A stretch of DNA of 64,000 nt, from the NCBI RefSeq assembly GCF_000327385.1, contig NW_008708846.1, positions 1,961,308 through 2,025,307 of the forward strand. The letters are read 5' to 3'. Both the position numbers and the translations under genes were made by a program. The notes beneath the pieces are model-generated. The model saw only the letters and a program-made list of their open reading frames with translations. It searched no databases and was not told the origin of the DNA. The stretch comes from Lottia gigantea (lineage: Eukaryota; Mollusca; Gastropoda; Lottiidae). Shown here piece after piece: positions 30,288 through 44,300 of the stretch (position 1 is the first letter of the stretch; each line of letters opens with the position of its first letter).

Positions 30288-31697
30288 TGAATTTTAAATT
30301 GAAATGAAATGTTAAAAATTTTATTAAAATTGATTTGTCTATACGTGTTGCGTGTAATTTTTAATCATGTTGAAGTAGAATTTTAATCTAAATTTTTTCA
30401 ACCCACTTTAACAAATTTCATGAAGCAAATGCCCATTGTCCCTTCAACGCAAAAAGAGGCCAAAGGTTATATATTGAAAAAAAAATTGCATATTATTTAT
30501 GGGTGGTCGATTTGAGATACAATTGGAGAATATCAAATTTTTCCACCGAGCGCTTCTATGTCTGGGCATTTAAGGTTTAAGAGCAGAATAAAGTAATAGT
30601 TATGAAATTTGGCATAGGTATCTCGTTTTAACCGCTATCCAAAGTTTAGCGTATCTGAACGACGAACCCCATTTTTTCATTTTACAATCACAAGGAGTTG
30701 ATGGGCCACAGACACCAGCCTGCCGATCCGTCCATTACACTTAGCTAGACCAACTTTGATCAATATGACTGCCGTTAACATGATCTGAACCAAATATTGA
30801 CATAGAAGTCATCAAAGTATTCTGATATATGTGGTTCCTAACCACTTGACACAATTCTGAGCCCTCAATTTAGGCCTATCAGAATCTTCACTGTCTGGAA
30901 GTGTGTCGTGGTTGTCTGTTCAAACGAGACATCATTTTAGATCTCTTAGGTCCATTTTAGATGTTTTTCGGGGGAGTTTGGGATATATCTTCTATGCTAT
31001 AGCAGAGATGCAACATTTGGCTCATTGTTAAGAATTTGTGTGGTCAGATGTGAAGTCTTAAGCACATAGTATAGGCACGTTGAAAATTCTCTGTCCCATA
31101 GGATCAACCAATGTCGCGTAATGCTTTCGTTAATTTTATAAACCAAATTAACAGGTATATATATAGTAAATTTAAATCATATCCTATGAAAAGACATCAA
31201 CCTACAACAATGTTAAGATGCTTCCTTAATTTCACGTATGATCTTATTGTATAATAATATAACAGTTACGAAAAGTCGTCAATCACCGTTTTTGTTGGCA
31301 TGGCAACCAGTTAGCTAATATTTCGCATAGTAAATTTCTATTGATTTTGTACCAATCACTGCCACTGTTTGCCATTGAAGACAATTGTCGTTGTTTTATT
31401 TTTAAGAAAAAAATTGCGAAATTTCGAAATAGAAAGGCTAATATCTCATCATTGTTAAGTAATATGTATGACATTTTTTTAAAACTTGAAACGTTGATAT
31501 ACCTACTCATGCAAATTATCATGTCAATCTTGCTAGAAGGTAGAAGAATGATCAAAATGGTAGAATTTGGTTGTCAGAACGACAGTAATAAGAGGGTAAA
31601 TATGGTTTTATACTTTTGCAAGATTTATTTTTCACGGTAAAAGGTATATGATAGTTTTAATTGATACAAATTTCAAGTTACCAAATATACTCTCCTA
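30288..31697. other. Intergenic, nothing recognised
   Basis: AT-rich sequence. Open frames of 90-99 codons at 31283-31555 (-) and 31341-31640 (+) overlap each other and show no motif. Confidence 0.35.
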
Positions 31698-31701
31698 TTA
31701 A

Positions 31702-31964
31702 AGGGATTGTAAAGAGGTTTTTAAAATCTAATATATGTATAGCATATAGACACAGATAGCATCAATTTGCACCATTCGAATTTTCAATCAGACGTTTGTC
31801 GTTCCTGCAATTCGACTTAAACTAGGTGTTTGATGACGTCACTTATCGGAAAAAGTCATTATCACATCAAGCCCTTCACGATAAGAGAATTGAAATGGTA
31901 CAAATTGATGCTATCAGTGTCCCCGTCACACTTAAAAATTTTAGAAAATCACTCTACAATCCCT
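31702..31964. repeat. AGGGATTGTAAAGAGG hairpin MITE with TTAA duplication
   Basis: TTAA at 31698-31701 and 31965-31968. Ends agggattgtaaagaggtttt and cactctacaatccct. Confidence 0.8.
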
Positions 31965-32190
31965 TTAACCTTTCGGATACTGCAAGAGCACACTAGTGAC
32001 AAATGTTCAGTATATTTGAGTTTCGGACTGTATTGTACTTTTTCATCCATGCAAAGAGAATAAATGGACCGTAAAGAGGTCATAGATGAAAGATCCATTG
32101 ATATTTAAATTAAATGAAATCAAATTGTATTTTCGTCCTAGTTTTCTACTATGAACTATAATAATGAAAAATATATTATTGTTCTGTTGT

Positions 32191-32390
32191 TTAACGCTTC
32201 GGCTAACAACCTTCTCCAGAAATTAGTAGTTTATGATCACATATTTCCCCGTCTTTCCTTTATTTATTTTAAGTAATATATTATTAAAATATTATTGATT
32301 CTAAACTTAAAATAAGTAAGGAAAGACGGAAAAAATGTGATCATAAACTATCGAAGTGTTTCTGAAGAAGGCAATTACCTGAAACGTTAA
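32191..32390. repeat. Foldback element, about 85-bp arms
   Basis: Left arm ttaacgcttcggctaacaac...gtctttcctttattt, right arm aataagtaaggaaagacgga...gaaacgttaa. Each arm's outer end reads ctgRAGAAGG...GAA(A)CGTTaa on one strand. It abuts the next element. Confidence 0.75.
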
Positions 32391-33044
32391 TGCTCAGTTC
32401 ACACCAACGGCGCTTTGATCGCGCTTTAAAGCGGCGTACAAAGCGGTACCAAAGCGTAACAAAGCTCGACTAAAGCGCCAGGGTCGTAATAGATCGCTGG
32501 AAAGCTTTGAGCAAACTGGATATTCGGCAAGAGCGCCCAAAAATTTTAAACTGTTTAAAAATTTTGGGCGCTCTGTCACGAATTGATTAAAGCGCCGAGA
32601 ACGTATCAAAGCTTAACAAAGCGTAACAAAGTTCAGCAAAGCTTGACTCAAAGCGTAGGAAAGCTTAACAGAGCTTTATTCTAAGCGGGGACCCCAGTCT
32701 TCACGGTCTGTCACCACTTGATCAAAAGCGGCATGAAATCGGCCATTTCGAAATTTTGCGTAACAGAGCTTAACAATGCACAACAGAGCTTGATAATCGT
32801 ACCAGGGCGTGATTTAAAGCGTCATAACCGCATCAAAGCTTAATAAAGCTTATCAAAGCGTGATTTAAAGCGTAACAAGGCCTGATCAAATCGGGAAATA
32901 ATTCGTCCCCAAAGCGTAACCAATTCGTATCAGAGCGTAACATTACTTAGGAGAGCGTGATATTTTTGGAAAAGTAAACAAAAAATGATGGCGCTTTGCT
33001 CGCCGCTTTAAAGCGCAGCATTCGCCGTTGGTGTGAACTAGGCA
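32391..33044. mobile_element. Harbinger-type non-autonomous element, TAA duplication
   Basis: A 654-bp element. Ends TGCTCAGTTCACACCAACGG and its near inverse (CCGTTGGTGTGAACTAGGCA), flanked by TAA at 32388-32390 and 33045-33047. A 3-bp TWA duplication fits PIF/Harbinger. The interior is a run of irregular AAAGC(G/T)TAACAAAGCTT-like repeats, unlike its AT-rich surroundings. Confidence 0.78.
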
Positions 33045-33299
33045 TAAACAACAGGTCAATAATATGTTTTTAATTGTTTCCCCTTTTATGAGAATTTGTG
33101 ATATGATATATAATGAAGTTCTTTTTAATCATACGCCAGTTATCTTGAAGATAACCACAAACTTGCATTTACATTTACAACGCATTTACAACGCAGTTCA
33201 TGCGAATTATTATACCTGAATACCTGATTATACTTTGAAGCATAAAAAAAATTTTTTTTAGGTATGGATCTGTACTTTTTTATTAAATAAACTGATCTA

Positions 33300-33500
33300 T
33301 GACCTCCGAAATCACATTGCCGCTTAGATATTCAATTTTGCTTTGGACAAACAAAATGACGTTTGTCAGTACGAAACTACACATGATTCGTACATGAAAT
33401 TCCACGTAAGAACCAGATGTAGCAGACTCGATTGTTCGGAGGGGCAAGTAATATATCCAGAGGGGCAATGGTGTATGGTGTTTAGTTTTAGTAATAGAAT
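33300..33500 (+). repeat. GGAGGGGCAAGTAATATATCC repeat, copy 2
   Basis: gattgttcggaggggcaagt, then aatatatccagaggggcaat and ggtgtatggtgtttagttt, as at 8140-8215. Confidence 0.55.
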
Positions 33501-34788
33501 TAGTCTTGTATGGGGTTGTAATTTTTCACATTACATCAGTGAAATAGATACTATTATGTAATAATAATATATTATGATAATATTTTTTACATTTAGGTCG
33601 ATGTTAGAAGTACGAATTTCCATTTTAACATCCAAGCCTCAAAATTACAACACTTCTTTTAAGCCTATGCCAGTGCCTTCTGTTGTATTATTCAGAATAG
33701 TAACTTGTTACCATTCAACCACTCTAATCTCTTCCTCTAAATCTTTAATATTTTTTCAAAACAAACCCTGTAAGTGGTACATACTGCTACATGTCTAACC
33801 TGCAAATTGTTGATACGATATATTAAACAGAGATTCGGACTAAGGTCATTGGATGCTTGGTAGAAAACAAAACGAAAGTCAGTCAACCATTAAAATTGTA
33901 CAGTATATCTTCCGGGGATTGTCTCTTTTATTCGACCCTATTATGTGAACAGATAAGACACTGGAGTGTCCATTTGAACTCTGTTAACGTGAAGAATGTG
34001 TACATGTATAAACTACATTTCATTATCTAGACCTAGTTGATAAGAAATAATACCATTGGGATAGCGAAAGCTACAGCTTGTATTGTCCTCATAGTGAATA
34101 GATGGACAGAAACTGAATAAGAAGTTAAACGAAAGTTGACCTAGGATGTATATGGTTGACTTTATTACGTGTTGTATTTGTTAATGTGGCGCGTTGAATA
34201 GTATTTAAGTTTATTGGAGCGTTTTTGAAATATTGGTTGAGTAGAGTGAAAACTGTTAGATTTTTAGTATTTGATCGACACAGCCTATTATAGACGGATA
34301 AGAATAAGGAAAACGTCAGGCAACAGACTCAGAGATAAATATCATAACACGTGCTTTACTATATTGTCTCTTTCGAATCGATGTAACACGGAATAATCGT
34401 CTGCTTTAGTAAACCGTCTGCCACAAGTTGTCCGTCTGGCACACTTCTCACATTTCCAACCGATTTGAGAAGAACACGGCGTTCTAATTTATACTGTACA
34501 GTGTATAGGTGGCTGAATTCTTCTTGACTTGATGCGAAAGCGAGGCTGTGTACGGAATCGTCTATTGGATTTCTATTTACCTATTATCAGATCATAAATA
34601 TATGTGTGTTTCTATTTCCTCACTGACCATGTGTTTTAGGTTTACTGATGTCGTCGATTGTGATTAGAAAATGAAAATTCAGGATATATCGTGTCGTCAG
34701 TATGGTGTAAATAGTTGTTTGTTTTGGATAATATCACGTTGTGATCTGTGTCGGTCGGAATCGCTTTTGTGGGGGGAAAAACGGAACC
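33501..34788. other. Region upstream of B4GALT exon 1
   Basis: Probably contains the promoter and 5' UTR of the galactosyltransferase gene. No repeat or clear promoter motif was recognised. Confidence 0.35.
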
Positions 34789-35374
34789 ATGAACAAACGT
34801 AGCAAAAATAATCCCCCTGTTTCAGGAGAGGTAGTCATTCTCGCCTTGTGCATAGTCTTAGTCATGATTACCTTATCTCAGATATTGGTAGTTCATCACA
34901 AATTTAACGGTAGATTTCACGGTAGTCGAAATCCCCGTTCCAGGAACATTCGAAACCGTCAGGAATTACGACAGCTCGAAAAAAGTATCGCTACATTAAT
35001 GCGTCAAAATGTACCAAGCATAGAACAACACAGTGAAATGCTGCGTAGTGAAATTTACGCCAGTCGGACCTCGGATCTCATTCTCAGGGCCATGCAGGAA
35101 GCTCGGAAACCAGCGGAAACGACTTCTTCTGTGGATAAAAATGACAACATGTCTGAGTTGTATAATTATGATCAAGACAGTGATGGGAATCTTGTAAATA
35201 TAACTATAGATGTACCAAACATTCATTTTCGTAGTAATAGTAGTGGATCAGTAACGAGAAAATATCAAACGCTATTCCCCTTTTTAAAAAACAAAACTAT
35301 CCATATGGATGTTAAAAAGCCACAAAAGAGAGTGAAAATCAAACGATTTTGTCCTTTAGAGCCTCGTGGATTGC
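34789..35374 (+). CDS. B4GALT: B4GALT exon 1: cytoplasmic tail, signal anchor and stem
   Basis: Encodes 195 codons plus one base. Hydrophobic VVILALCIVLVMITLSQILV is the signal anchor. The stem ends KRFCPLEPRG just before donor ttgc|gtaagt. The frame is open upstream to 34741 but has no ATG there. Confidence 0.85.
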
Positions 35375-38300
35375 GTAAGTATTAATTGTCTTATACAGCT
35401 CTTATATATAAGTACAATAGTCGACATATTAGAACAATTCAAGATGCCTGAAGCTATATATATCGTATATGTCAAGTTATACATCCTTTACATGTTAGAC
35501 TTACTATCTTTTAACACACCTGCAGTAATTTTTAAAACAAAGTTAGGCGATGCTGAATATTCAATAGCAATGAAGTTTGCATACTCTTAAATATGTCTGA
35601 TATTATCTTAGAAATATTTATAAATATAATAATAAGGTCAAAGTTCACGTTATGTAATGTGTATACTACCAGTTATTTCTGTTAAGTGTTCTTAAAGGGA
35701 TTATTAAAATTTCATTGATTGTTAATACAGCAAAACATAACAAAGTTATACTAATTTCAACAAAAGATGGCCAGCAGATCTTAGGAACTCTACTACAGGC
35801 TTCTTTGTCTGACTAGGCGTTGATTGATGGCATTGAATTTTCGATTTTTTTCGAATTATCATTGAATTCACCAAGCTGTGGATATTATTCAGTTGTGCAC
35901 ACTTCAATCACAGACAACAAAGCAGCTCAAATGAGAATTAGCCCTAGCTGGAATTAGCCCAAACGTGAATTAGCCCAAACGTGAATTAGCTACGTGAATT
36001 AGCCCAAACGTGAATTAGCCCAAACGGGAGACACCAAGTGATGACGTCACTAATCGGGAAGGGCCAAATGTGATGAAGCATATTATTTCGCGATTAGTGA
36101 CGACATCAAACACTTATGAAAATGAAAATTGACTATTTAGAAAACCTCCTTACAATCCTTATAACCTATTTAGTAGATTTGGTTTCATATATTTCTGTCT
36201 TGCCTGCTTCAGAAAAGCGGTTTAGTACTTTTGATAGGGAATAGAACTTTTTGGTACCGTATATAATAATAAATTTTACGTATGTAAACAAGTAGAATGA
36301 CTAAGTTCTTTGAAGAAATCTAATGATCGAGCCTCCTTGTTATTATTACAACATGCTTTGTGGTATTTATGAGGCCTAAAACGAAAACGAGCTAAGCTGC
36401 TTACTTAACAAAAAGTACACACCTTTTTAACTCTTTTGAAATAAATTCAGTTTGATCAAGTAGATACATTGATATAAATAGCACAAGTATTTTTTAGTAT
36501 AACTTAAGACGATTGTGGTCATAAAAAATTGCATACTGTCCTTAATTGTATGAAGCGTTCTGAAGTGTTCTCTACATAATGATACAGAAATTTCTTTTAT
36601 TGAAGATAAACATATTATATTTTATGACGAGTTTATCAGTTGTCGAAACATTGACATACAATAGTCACACCTCAACGCCATTTTAGGGACTACCAACAAA
36701 CAGGATTTCCAGAACTTTAAAGGGACAGATGCGGTATTTGCGGAAGTAAATCATACCTTGGTCTCAGAAACGTGAATAAATCAGTTATATTGTTCACAGC
36801 TTACCGTCGATATTTGAGCCTTCAAATCCATGTGTGTCCAGAATTATCAATGTTTGAAAGTTATTTAAAGATGGGTTTCCTTATTTTTAAGTGTCAAATT
36901 AAGCAATCTGTTTGATAAATTGCTGTTTCTAATGAATTATCATGTATTTTTAATGATATCATTATGTTCTTATTACATATAATTAGGAGTTTTAACCAAT
37001 CATAAATGTTCATGTATGTAAAGTCTGAATAAACAAAGAAAATACTTTTTGACCTTTCTTGATCGGTCACTCATTGAAATTTTGTTCATTATGAATTAAT
37101 TATGGACATGTGAGACAAACTGTTTTTTTTTCCAAGTCATTAGAACACCTCTGCTTTAAATTCATATAGTATTAGCATTTTCAGAAGTTTTTGTTTTTCA
37201 ATATCCGTTAATGACGTCATATGCATACAGTAGACCCAATCATTCTGTCCAACTTCATCTTTGCACATTAAAATTTATTTTTTGAGGTCTATTTGAATTA
37301 TGCTATTTCCGTACAGTTTTTGTAGTTCTGAATAATATTAACGTACATTCAAGGTTCAAATCAACCCCTAGAAATGCTGCATCTGTCCCTTTGATGTGCC
37401 AGTTTTGGTTAAAACACGCTTTTCATACTCCAACATACCGCCGCCCATTTTGAGCATTCTGTCCACATTCATTGCATTTGTACACATGATAGAGACTACG
37501 GTTTTTTATACGCCCATATCTCTCTATGTGGACGTATATTGTCGGCACTCCTGTCCGTCCGTCCGCCCGCCCGTCAACATTTGCTTGTAAACGCTCTAAA
37601 AACTAGATTTTTTGATGGAATCAAATGAAATTCGGTATGTGTATACATATTCATAAAACGAATATCAAGTTCGAATTTGAGCTATTTTCGACCGTTAGAA
37701 GCAGAGTTATTGCCCTTGCCTCAAAGTATTGAATATTTACCATCCGCATGCCGTGGTGGGCGTATATGGCTGTGGTCCACTATCTTTTTTTTTATCTAAT
37801 CTTGATGAAACTTTCTATGGGAGTATAATTATTATGTATGCACATATTTATTAGATCGTGGTAAAGTTGATGTTATTATCAAGCTAGAGGAACATGGGTT
37901 AAGTTTGGCAATTATTGGACTAAATGTTTTTGATTATTGTCCTTGTTTTGGAAAATTGGCCTTCCAGACATGAAAGATCTATATGATATTTTTGGTCCGA
38001 TCAGAATGTAAATGAAACTTGTCTATCTCGGTCAAGTGTGAAGTTGGAAATTATTGGATGACAGGTTTTAGATTTATTTCCCTGGAATACTTTTTTTTAA
38101 TATTATTTTTATCAGATCTTGACGAAACGCAGTATTCATTATATATTGAAAAGATCTCTTGGCAATGATTAGGTAAAAAGGTTTTTTTTTTCATGTATAA
38201 TAACATATACAGCTGTACCATACATCATTATTATTAAACTATATAACTGTACCATACATCATATTAAACTATTGAAATAAAGTCTAGAACAGCATACAAT

Positions 38301-41300
38301 AATACGGAGCCCCAATTGTAAACATATTTATTTATTATTTCGTTATTTCGTTAAATTAATAAATAAATATGTTTACAATTGCGCCTTAGGGGCTCCGTAC
38401 AATGATGATATTTTTGTTCATTTATATTTGACTACATAATATACTTAATTGTGTTTGTAATAATACTACATAGACGTCATAACATGATAACAGTCAACTA
38501 TAAACGCTGGAGAAATGAAAACAAAACAATACACTGTTTGATATACATGTTAAAATTTTGTATATAAATAGATTGGTATATATAACAAAATTATTTATTA
38601 AAAATGTTACTTATTTGTACTTATTTTTCTCATATTTTGTTGTATACAGGTTATGATAATCTATAACTGTACTCCCCCTCATAACAGCTAAAGTATGTCT
38701 TGTTGGTGTTAGTTCTATCAATAACACTATCCGTAGGTCATGAATTTCTCATTTTAAAGGAATAGGACATTAAACTTAAAAAACTTGGTAAATAAGAGTA
38801 TAAAGGCATCCGTTGGACTAGCCAGGTGCCATAATAAAAGAAATATATTACAAGTTTTATAGATTTATTGGATTATAGAGGGATTCTTAACTTCACGTGA
38901 CGATAATAAATTTAACACTTGCAAAATGGGACAATGATAGTCAAGGTGATTCAAACGATCATAATGAGGGTCATTAACCGAGCAGTGATGTCCATATGGA
39001 CTCTTGTATGCTCCGTTATGCGAACATCAACAATTTTTACGGAATAAAGTCTTGAAAGGAAGCCAAGAGAGTCCAAATTAAGTACAGAAGATATTTCATG
39101 AACTGACTCACAAAGCAAAGCTATGTGAAAACTTACCGTACATCTATCCATACACATCAAAGAACGGAATCGAGATCTACTATCCTTATATGGATGGCGT
39201 TTAGCATTTTCTTTTAGAGTAAAGTATTATAGAAAAAACTTTTTTTTTTTAAATTAAAACCTCTTAATCAATGTAACAGCTTTTATTTACAGTAGTCTAT
39301 GTATGTATATATCATTATATTTACTCTGAACATAATCATTTATAACTTGAAGTAAGTTTAATTACATCAACATCTGTTATTGAAATGGTGTCCACGTGGA
39401 AATGTAGACGCATATTGCCTTCAACATTACACAGTTTTTTTGATGAAACTTTGTATGCATGTCTATATTGTTGAGATACCTTTCAAGTCCAAATATGTTA
39501 ATTTTTTTCAAATTTGATGAATTTGTTTAAACATCAAATTACCAGTGTAATTGCTTAGTGTTCTTAAACAAACAAGGTACCTAACAGCTGAAACTAGCTT
39601 GGTTAATTTCAGGCGTAGATAGCCACGTCCAGACAGCCTTACTATCTTCATCAATATGCCTGCTATGGTGCTAAAGGCACACTTGCAATTTACATTGGCA
39701 AATTTCCCTCTATTTCCCAATTCCCTTTTCCAAATTTCTTCAAGGGGTGCACATGGACCACGGTTGAGAAGCACTACGTAAACTCGACAGTTTGTATACG
39801 ACCCTGATGAAACTTAGTATGTGCATGTATATTTATGTGATATTTGTCAAGTTCGCAATCGGTAATTATTACATGAACATTGCCGACTTAGTAATGACTT
39901 GTCCAATGTTACTTTGCATGAAACTTGGAAATGGTGGCGGCGTCAGCCTCTCGAGACTCGGGGTACAATTTGAGGGGCAGACTGACTCAATGGAGGGACT
40001 ACTGTCGAGGCTGAATTTTATCTGCGGCAATTCTGTGTAGGAGTTATTGCAAAAACCTCCTATGAAGCGCCTGAGAGGGTTGTAGCCAAATGACACACCC
40101 TTTTTAGCAGGCCCCTTATCTGTAGTAGAATTGCATAATTGCGTTCATTATGTCGTAATATGCATAACCATGTTGATATCTAGTTTGAAATTGTCAAAGA
40201 TTATTTCAATATTTTTTTTATTAAAGTAAATATCCTGAACTTTATAAAATTCTTTCAAATGTCATATTTCAGAGTAGTGTGATTAGAGGCAAATTAGATG
40301 TATTTGGGTAATTGCCATCGATATATATCAGAGCATTTCATACACAAAAATACGCCTCAAAACTTAAGAGTCAGTTTTCACAATAATTCAAAATATGATA
40401 TAGTCTGGCTTTATCATGTCAAAATTGGGAAGAATTAGGCTAAAAGTCCAAGAACAATTTCTCTTCGTTTTTTTTTTTTAACTTTACCTCAAGGGGACAT
40501 TTTCTGAATGACATTACATGTTCATTATACAAATTTATATTTACGAATAAAGGGAAATTTGTAAATCTGTAAAATAAATTGTCTATTCGGACTCGGCTCT
40601 ATATCAGTCCATTGTTCAACATTTTCAAAGGTGGAATATCAAAAGTAACAAAACTTTACGCACATTGCACGATTCCACTTATTATTGTTTTTTTTTTCAT
40701 TTATAACTCTTGCAGAAATATGGAGCACCCGAAAATTGATCGTTTCTTTTCTTTTTTCTTAATCTTGTAATTGATCGTATTGTTGATAAAATCTACAATA
40801 GGAAATTCGATATACTGATACTTTATGATTATCCAGTATGTAACCGTTTTACATTATGGCGGAGTCTTAAAAATGGCGAGTTATCAATAAAATTTCAAAT
40901 ACGGATAATTATGATGGGTACATGAGCTGTGAGTGTTACTAATCTTTTAATCCTCCACATATTCTGTGTGTTTTAAGTTACTGTTATTGTTGTGGAATGC
41001 GGCTACTTTAAGACTTCGGATAAGACAAAAAAATGAGACTCGGTCTGCTATTTTCGATGCACTCTTCACGGTCTGTCTTTGAATTATCCTATCATTCGGT
41101 CATATAGATATTATTTGATATTATTTAAATTATTCACTCAATTATTAATAAGACCGCAGGACATGACCGGACTTAAATTATCATTAACATTTAGATTGTT
41201 ATGGATTCCACCAGCTGTTGTTAATTACCATGTGACCCATTTGTTTCGTCACGTTTGTTTCGTCACAATATTTATTTCATTTAGCAGTGCAATACAAATA

Positions 41301-44300
41301 GAACGATATGAAATGACGATAATCGTTAATCTGTTTCGCCTGTATTCACAGTTACAAATATAATATATAAAAAGTATATATAAAAGTTTGTTAACGATCA
41401 CTTTATCAATTGTTCAAGTGTATCAAAAACCTGGCTCAGCACAGGATGAATCGTCAACACATCTTCTAATATGCATCCAGTCTCTGATTAAACTGATTAA
41501 ATCGTTAGTTTTTATTCTCCCTTGACCTAGTAAAACGCAATTTGTAATAGATTTACACTGTGAAGATGATCCTGGAGCTCTCAATCATATCTCCTGGGAT
41601 GGCTCTCACTCATATATCCTGGAGTGGCTCTCAGTCATATATCATGGGTAGCTCTCAGTCATATATCATGGGTAGCTCTCAATCATATATCATGGGGTAG
41701 CTCTCAATCATATCTCAAGGGGTAGCACCAAATCATACATAATGGGGTAGCTCTCAATCATACATCATGGGGTAGCACCCAATCATATCTCCTGGAGTAG
41801 CTCTAAATCATATCTCCTGGGGTAGCACCCAGTCATATCTCCTGGGGTGGCTCTCAATCATATATCATGGGGTAACTCTCAATCATATCTCCTGGGTTTG
41901 CTCTCAATCATATATCCTGTGTTTTCTGGGCTACACCTCTTGTAAGTTTCTTTGGACCACACCTCTTGTTTTTATTCTCAACTCGGGAATTGTTCTGCAA
42001 GGTGGATGTTTTCTGCGAAAGTTTTATCTTTGACAAGGATATGAAGGACCAGTTTTTCATAATTTGAACCCACGTGCATTTAAATCTCGTTCTCCGCAGT
42101 GTTCAAGTATATACTTAAAATATTTCGATGCTCAGTGGCAAAACAAGTTTAATTGGTAAATGTCACTAGTCTGTTGCTAGTTTGTTGTGTGTTGTGTAAA
42201 CTATTTTAACAGTGACATGTATAATGTCAACAGAATTTCTAGGATGGTTACCGACTTTACTAAATGTAATTAAGCTATTTCAGAAGCATACACATTAAAA
42301 CTCTGCTCTTGATATCACATTGAGCGATTTTATCCCGCTATTATGTTTCTGTGACACACCTTTCCCCTTTTGAGTTGGGCCATAGTCTGGGAAATTATTT
42401 TAGCATGAGAATGTTATTAAGACATTAATTTCTTTGGATACATTTGTACAGTTAAAGGAAAAACGAGAGCAATATGTCACATGAACATTACAGTACACTA
42501 CGTGTCGATTGGAACAAGTTTTTATGATTTTTGTGATTAGGCCGCACACATTGTAATTGCTTACTATAAGAACCGTCGATGCAATTTTGCCTTAATTTAC
42601 AACATTACCAATCTTTTTGTGAACTGGTACATGTATATCTGAAGCATTAAACATAGAATGACACCAGTTTGAGCATATCGAGTAAGTTAAGAATATCGCC
42701 TATTCAATTCATAAGTTCTCGACTCTTTAGAAATGACCAAGTAATTATTAATAGTGAAATTGAGCCACATTATATGCATGGACTTAAGCTATTGTGAAGA
42801 TAGGTTATTGAGTTCATTAGAGAAAGGAAAACAAAAGAATAAGGATATACAATGTATAGTTCACGTATGTACTTTCAGTCAACATATTATTAAAAATATA
42901 GCCCAATATAATATACATGTTAATTTGTATCTCTATATCGCTATACAATTGTATTGAGCACTGTTTTATTATTGCAAATAACGATTCATTTACTTTTATG
43001 TCACGTAGGCTTATTATGATTTAATTTAATACTATGCTTTTGTTCATTTGGATTTGACGTGTCGAGTTCTTAGAAACCGGTATAAACAAATAATGTGCAG
43101 TCTTAGTAACTTTGACTATTATTCATTTTCTGTTACTCCCTTCAAAGGGTGGTAGCCGTTTAGTTTGACGGTTAATGTAATTGTAGACACATACTGTCGG
43201 TGTGTCAATTTTTAAGTGATACAGTTAGCTATAGTTAAGATCACTATGACTGCACCTGTTTCAAATTGCTGTACACGTCACATTTGTATTTTGTGGTTTC
43301 CTAAGAAAAACTAATTTCAAGTTTATAATAGTTTTTGATAGCTGACTGGCCAGTAAAACTCGTTTTCTATTTTAGTTTTCCACCTCCGTAAAATATTCTT
43401 GATATGTACTTCATTTGGTTTTCAAAATTATCCCTCTTTCAATCTCTTCATTACGACAAGGATATACGTATAATGCACTCTCTGAAGCGCAAGCGCACAC
43501 TGGTACTTTAAGAATATCCGACAAAAGAGATAGGCTGGTCAGGTTTTTTTATCTAGAAAAAAGTAGATCTAACTGCTGACTTATAGGCTAGAAATGGTCT
43601 GCATACTACCGTGCTTTTATTTAGCATAATATACAAATCTTATCAATAACGTATTTGAGGTACGGCAGCGCATTCGACAAATGTTTCATACGCTGGGTAT
43701 GATGTGTGACAGAGCCTTAAGTACTGAATTGATTTCACATATTATATTTCTTAACCCCTAATCTGTCAGCAGTAGAGATCTAAGTAAACATGATAATTGG
43801 TTTAATTGACTAAGAGCGCCAAGCCTGTTTTATCATAGAAGGAGAAGAAGAAATATTTATATTAATGTGTCACATACTGAATACATTTTAAAACCAAAAA
43901 CAACCATCAAACATTTAGAACAAATGTATGCAGTATCCGGCCTCCAGAGCCTACGAGACACAGCGTTACTAAAAAAAGAAAATAACACACAAACATTAAC
44001 ACAACGACTCGTCTCAATACACCCTAACACTCTCTGTGACCTAGGCTAGTGCTTTCATTGAGACTCGTCTCAATACACCCTAACACAAATATAAAATCGT
44101 AGATAAAATGTAGCGCACAAAAGGTGCGTCAAATCATCAAAACTTCCTTAAGTAATATTAATAGATTTTCTTCGGTTGAACATCTTATTACATGTTGCGG
44201 CTAGGACATGAACATAGACCTCATTTCGAAATAAGTGAATAAACTGGTCGATGGGGTCCATAGTAGCAAAATCTGGACAGAAAGTGACGGCTAGATTCCA

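Noticed and set aside
34741-34788. Upstream extension of the B4GALT first exon
   Set aside because: The open frame extends there but has only a GTG, not an ATG. The ATG at 34789 has a better context and is followed by the signal anchor.
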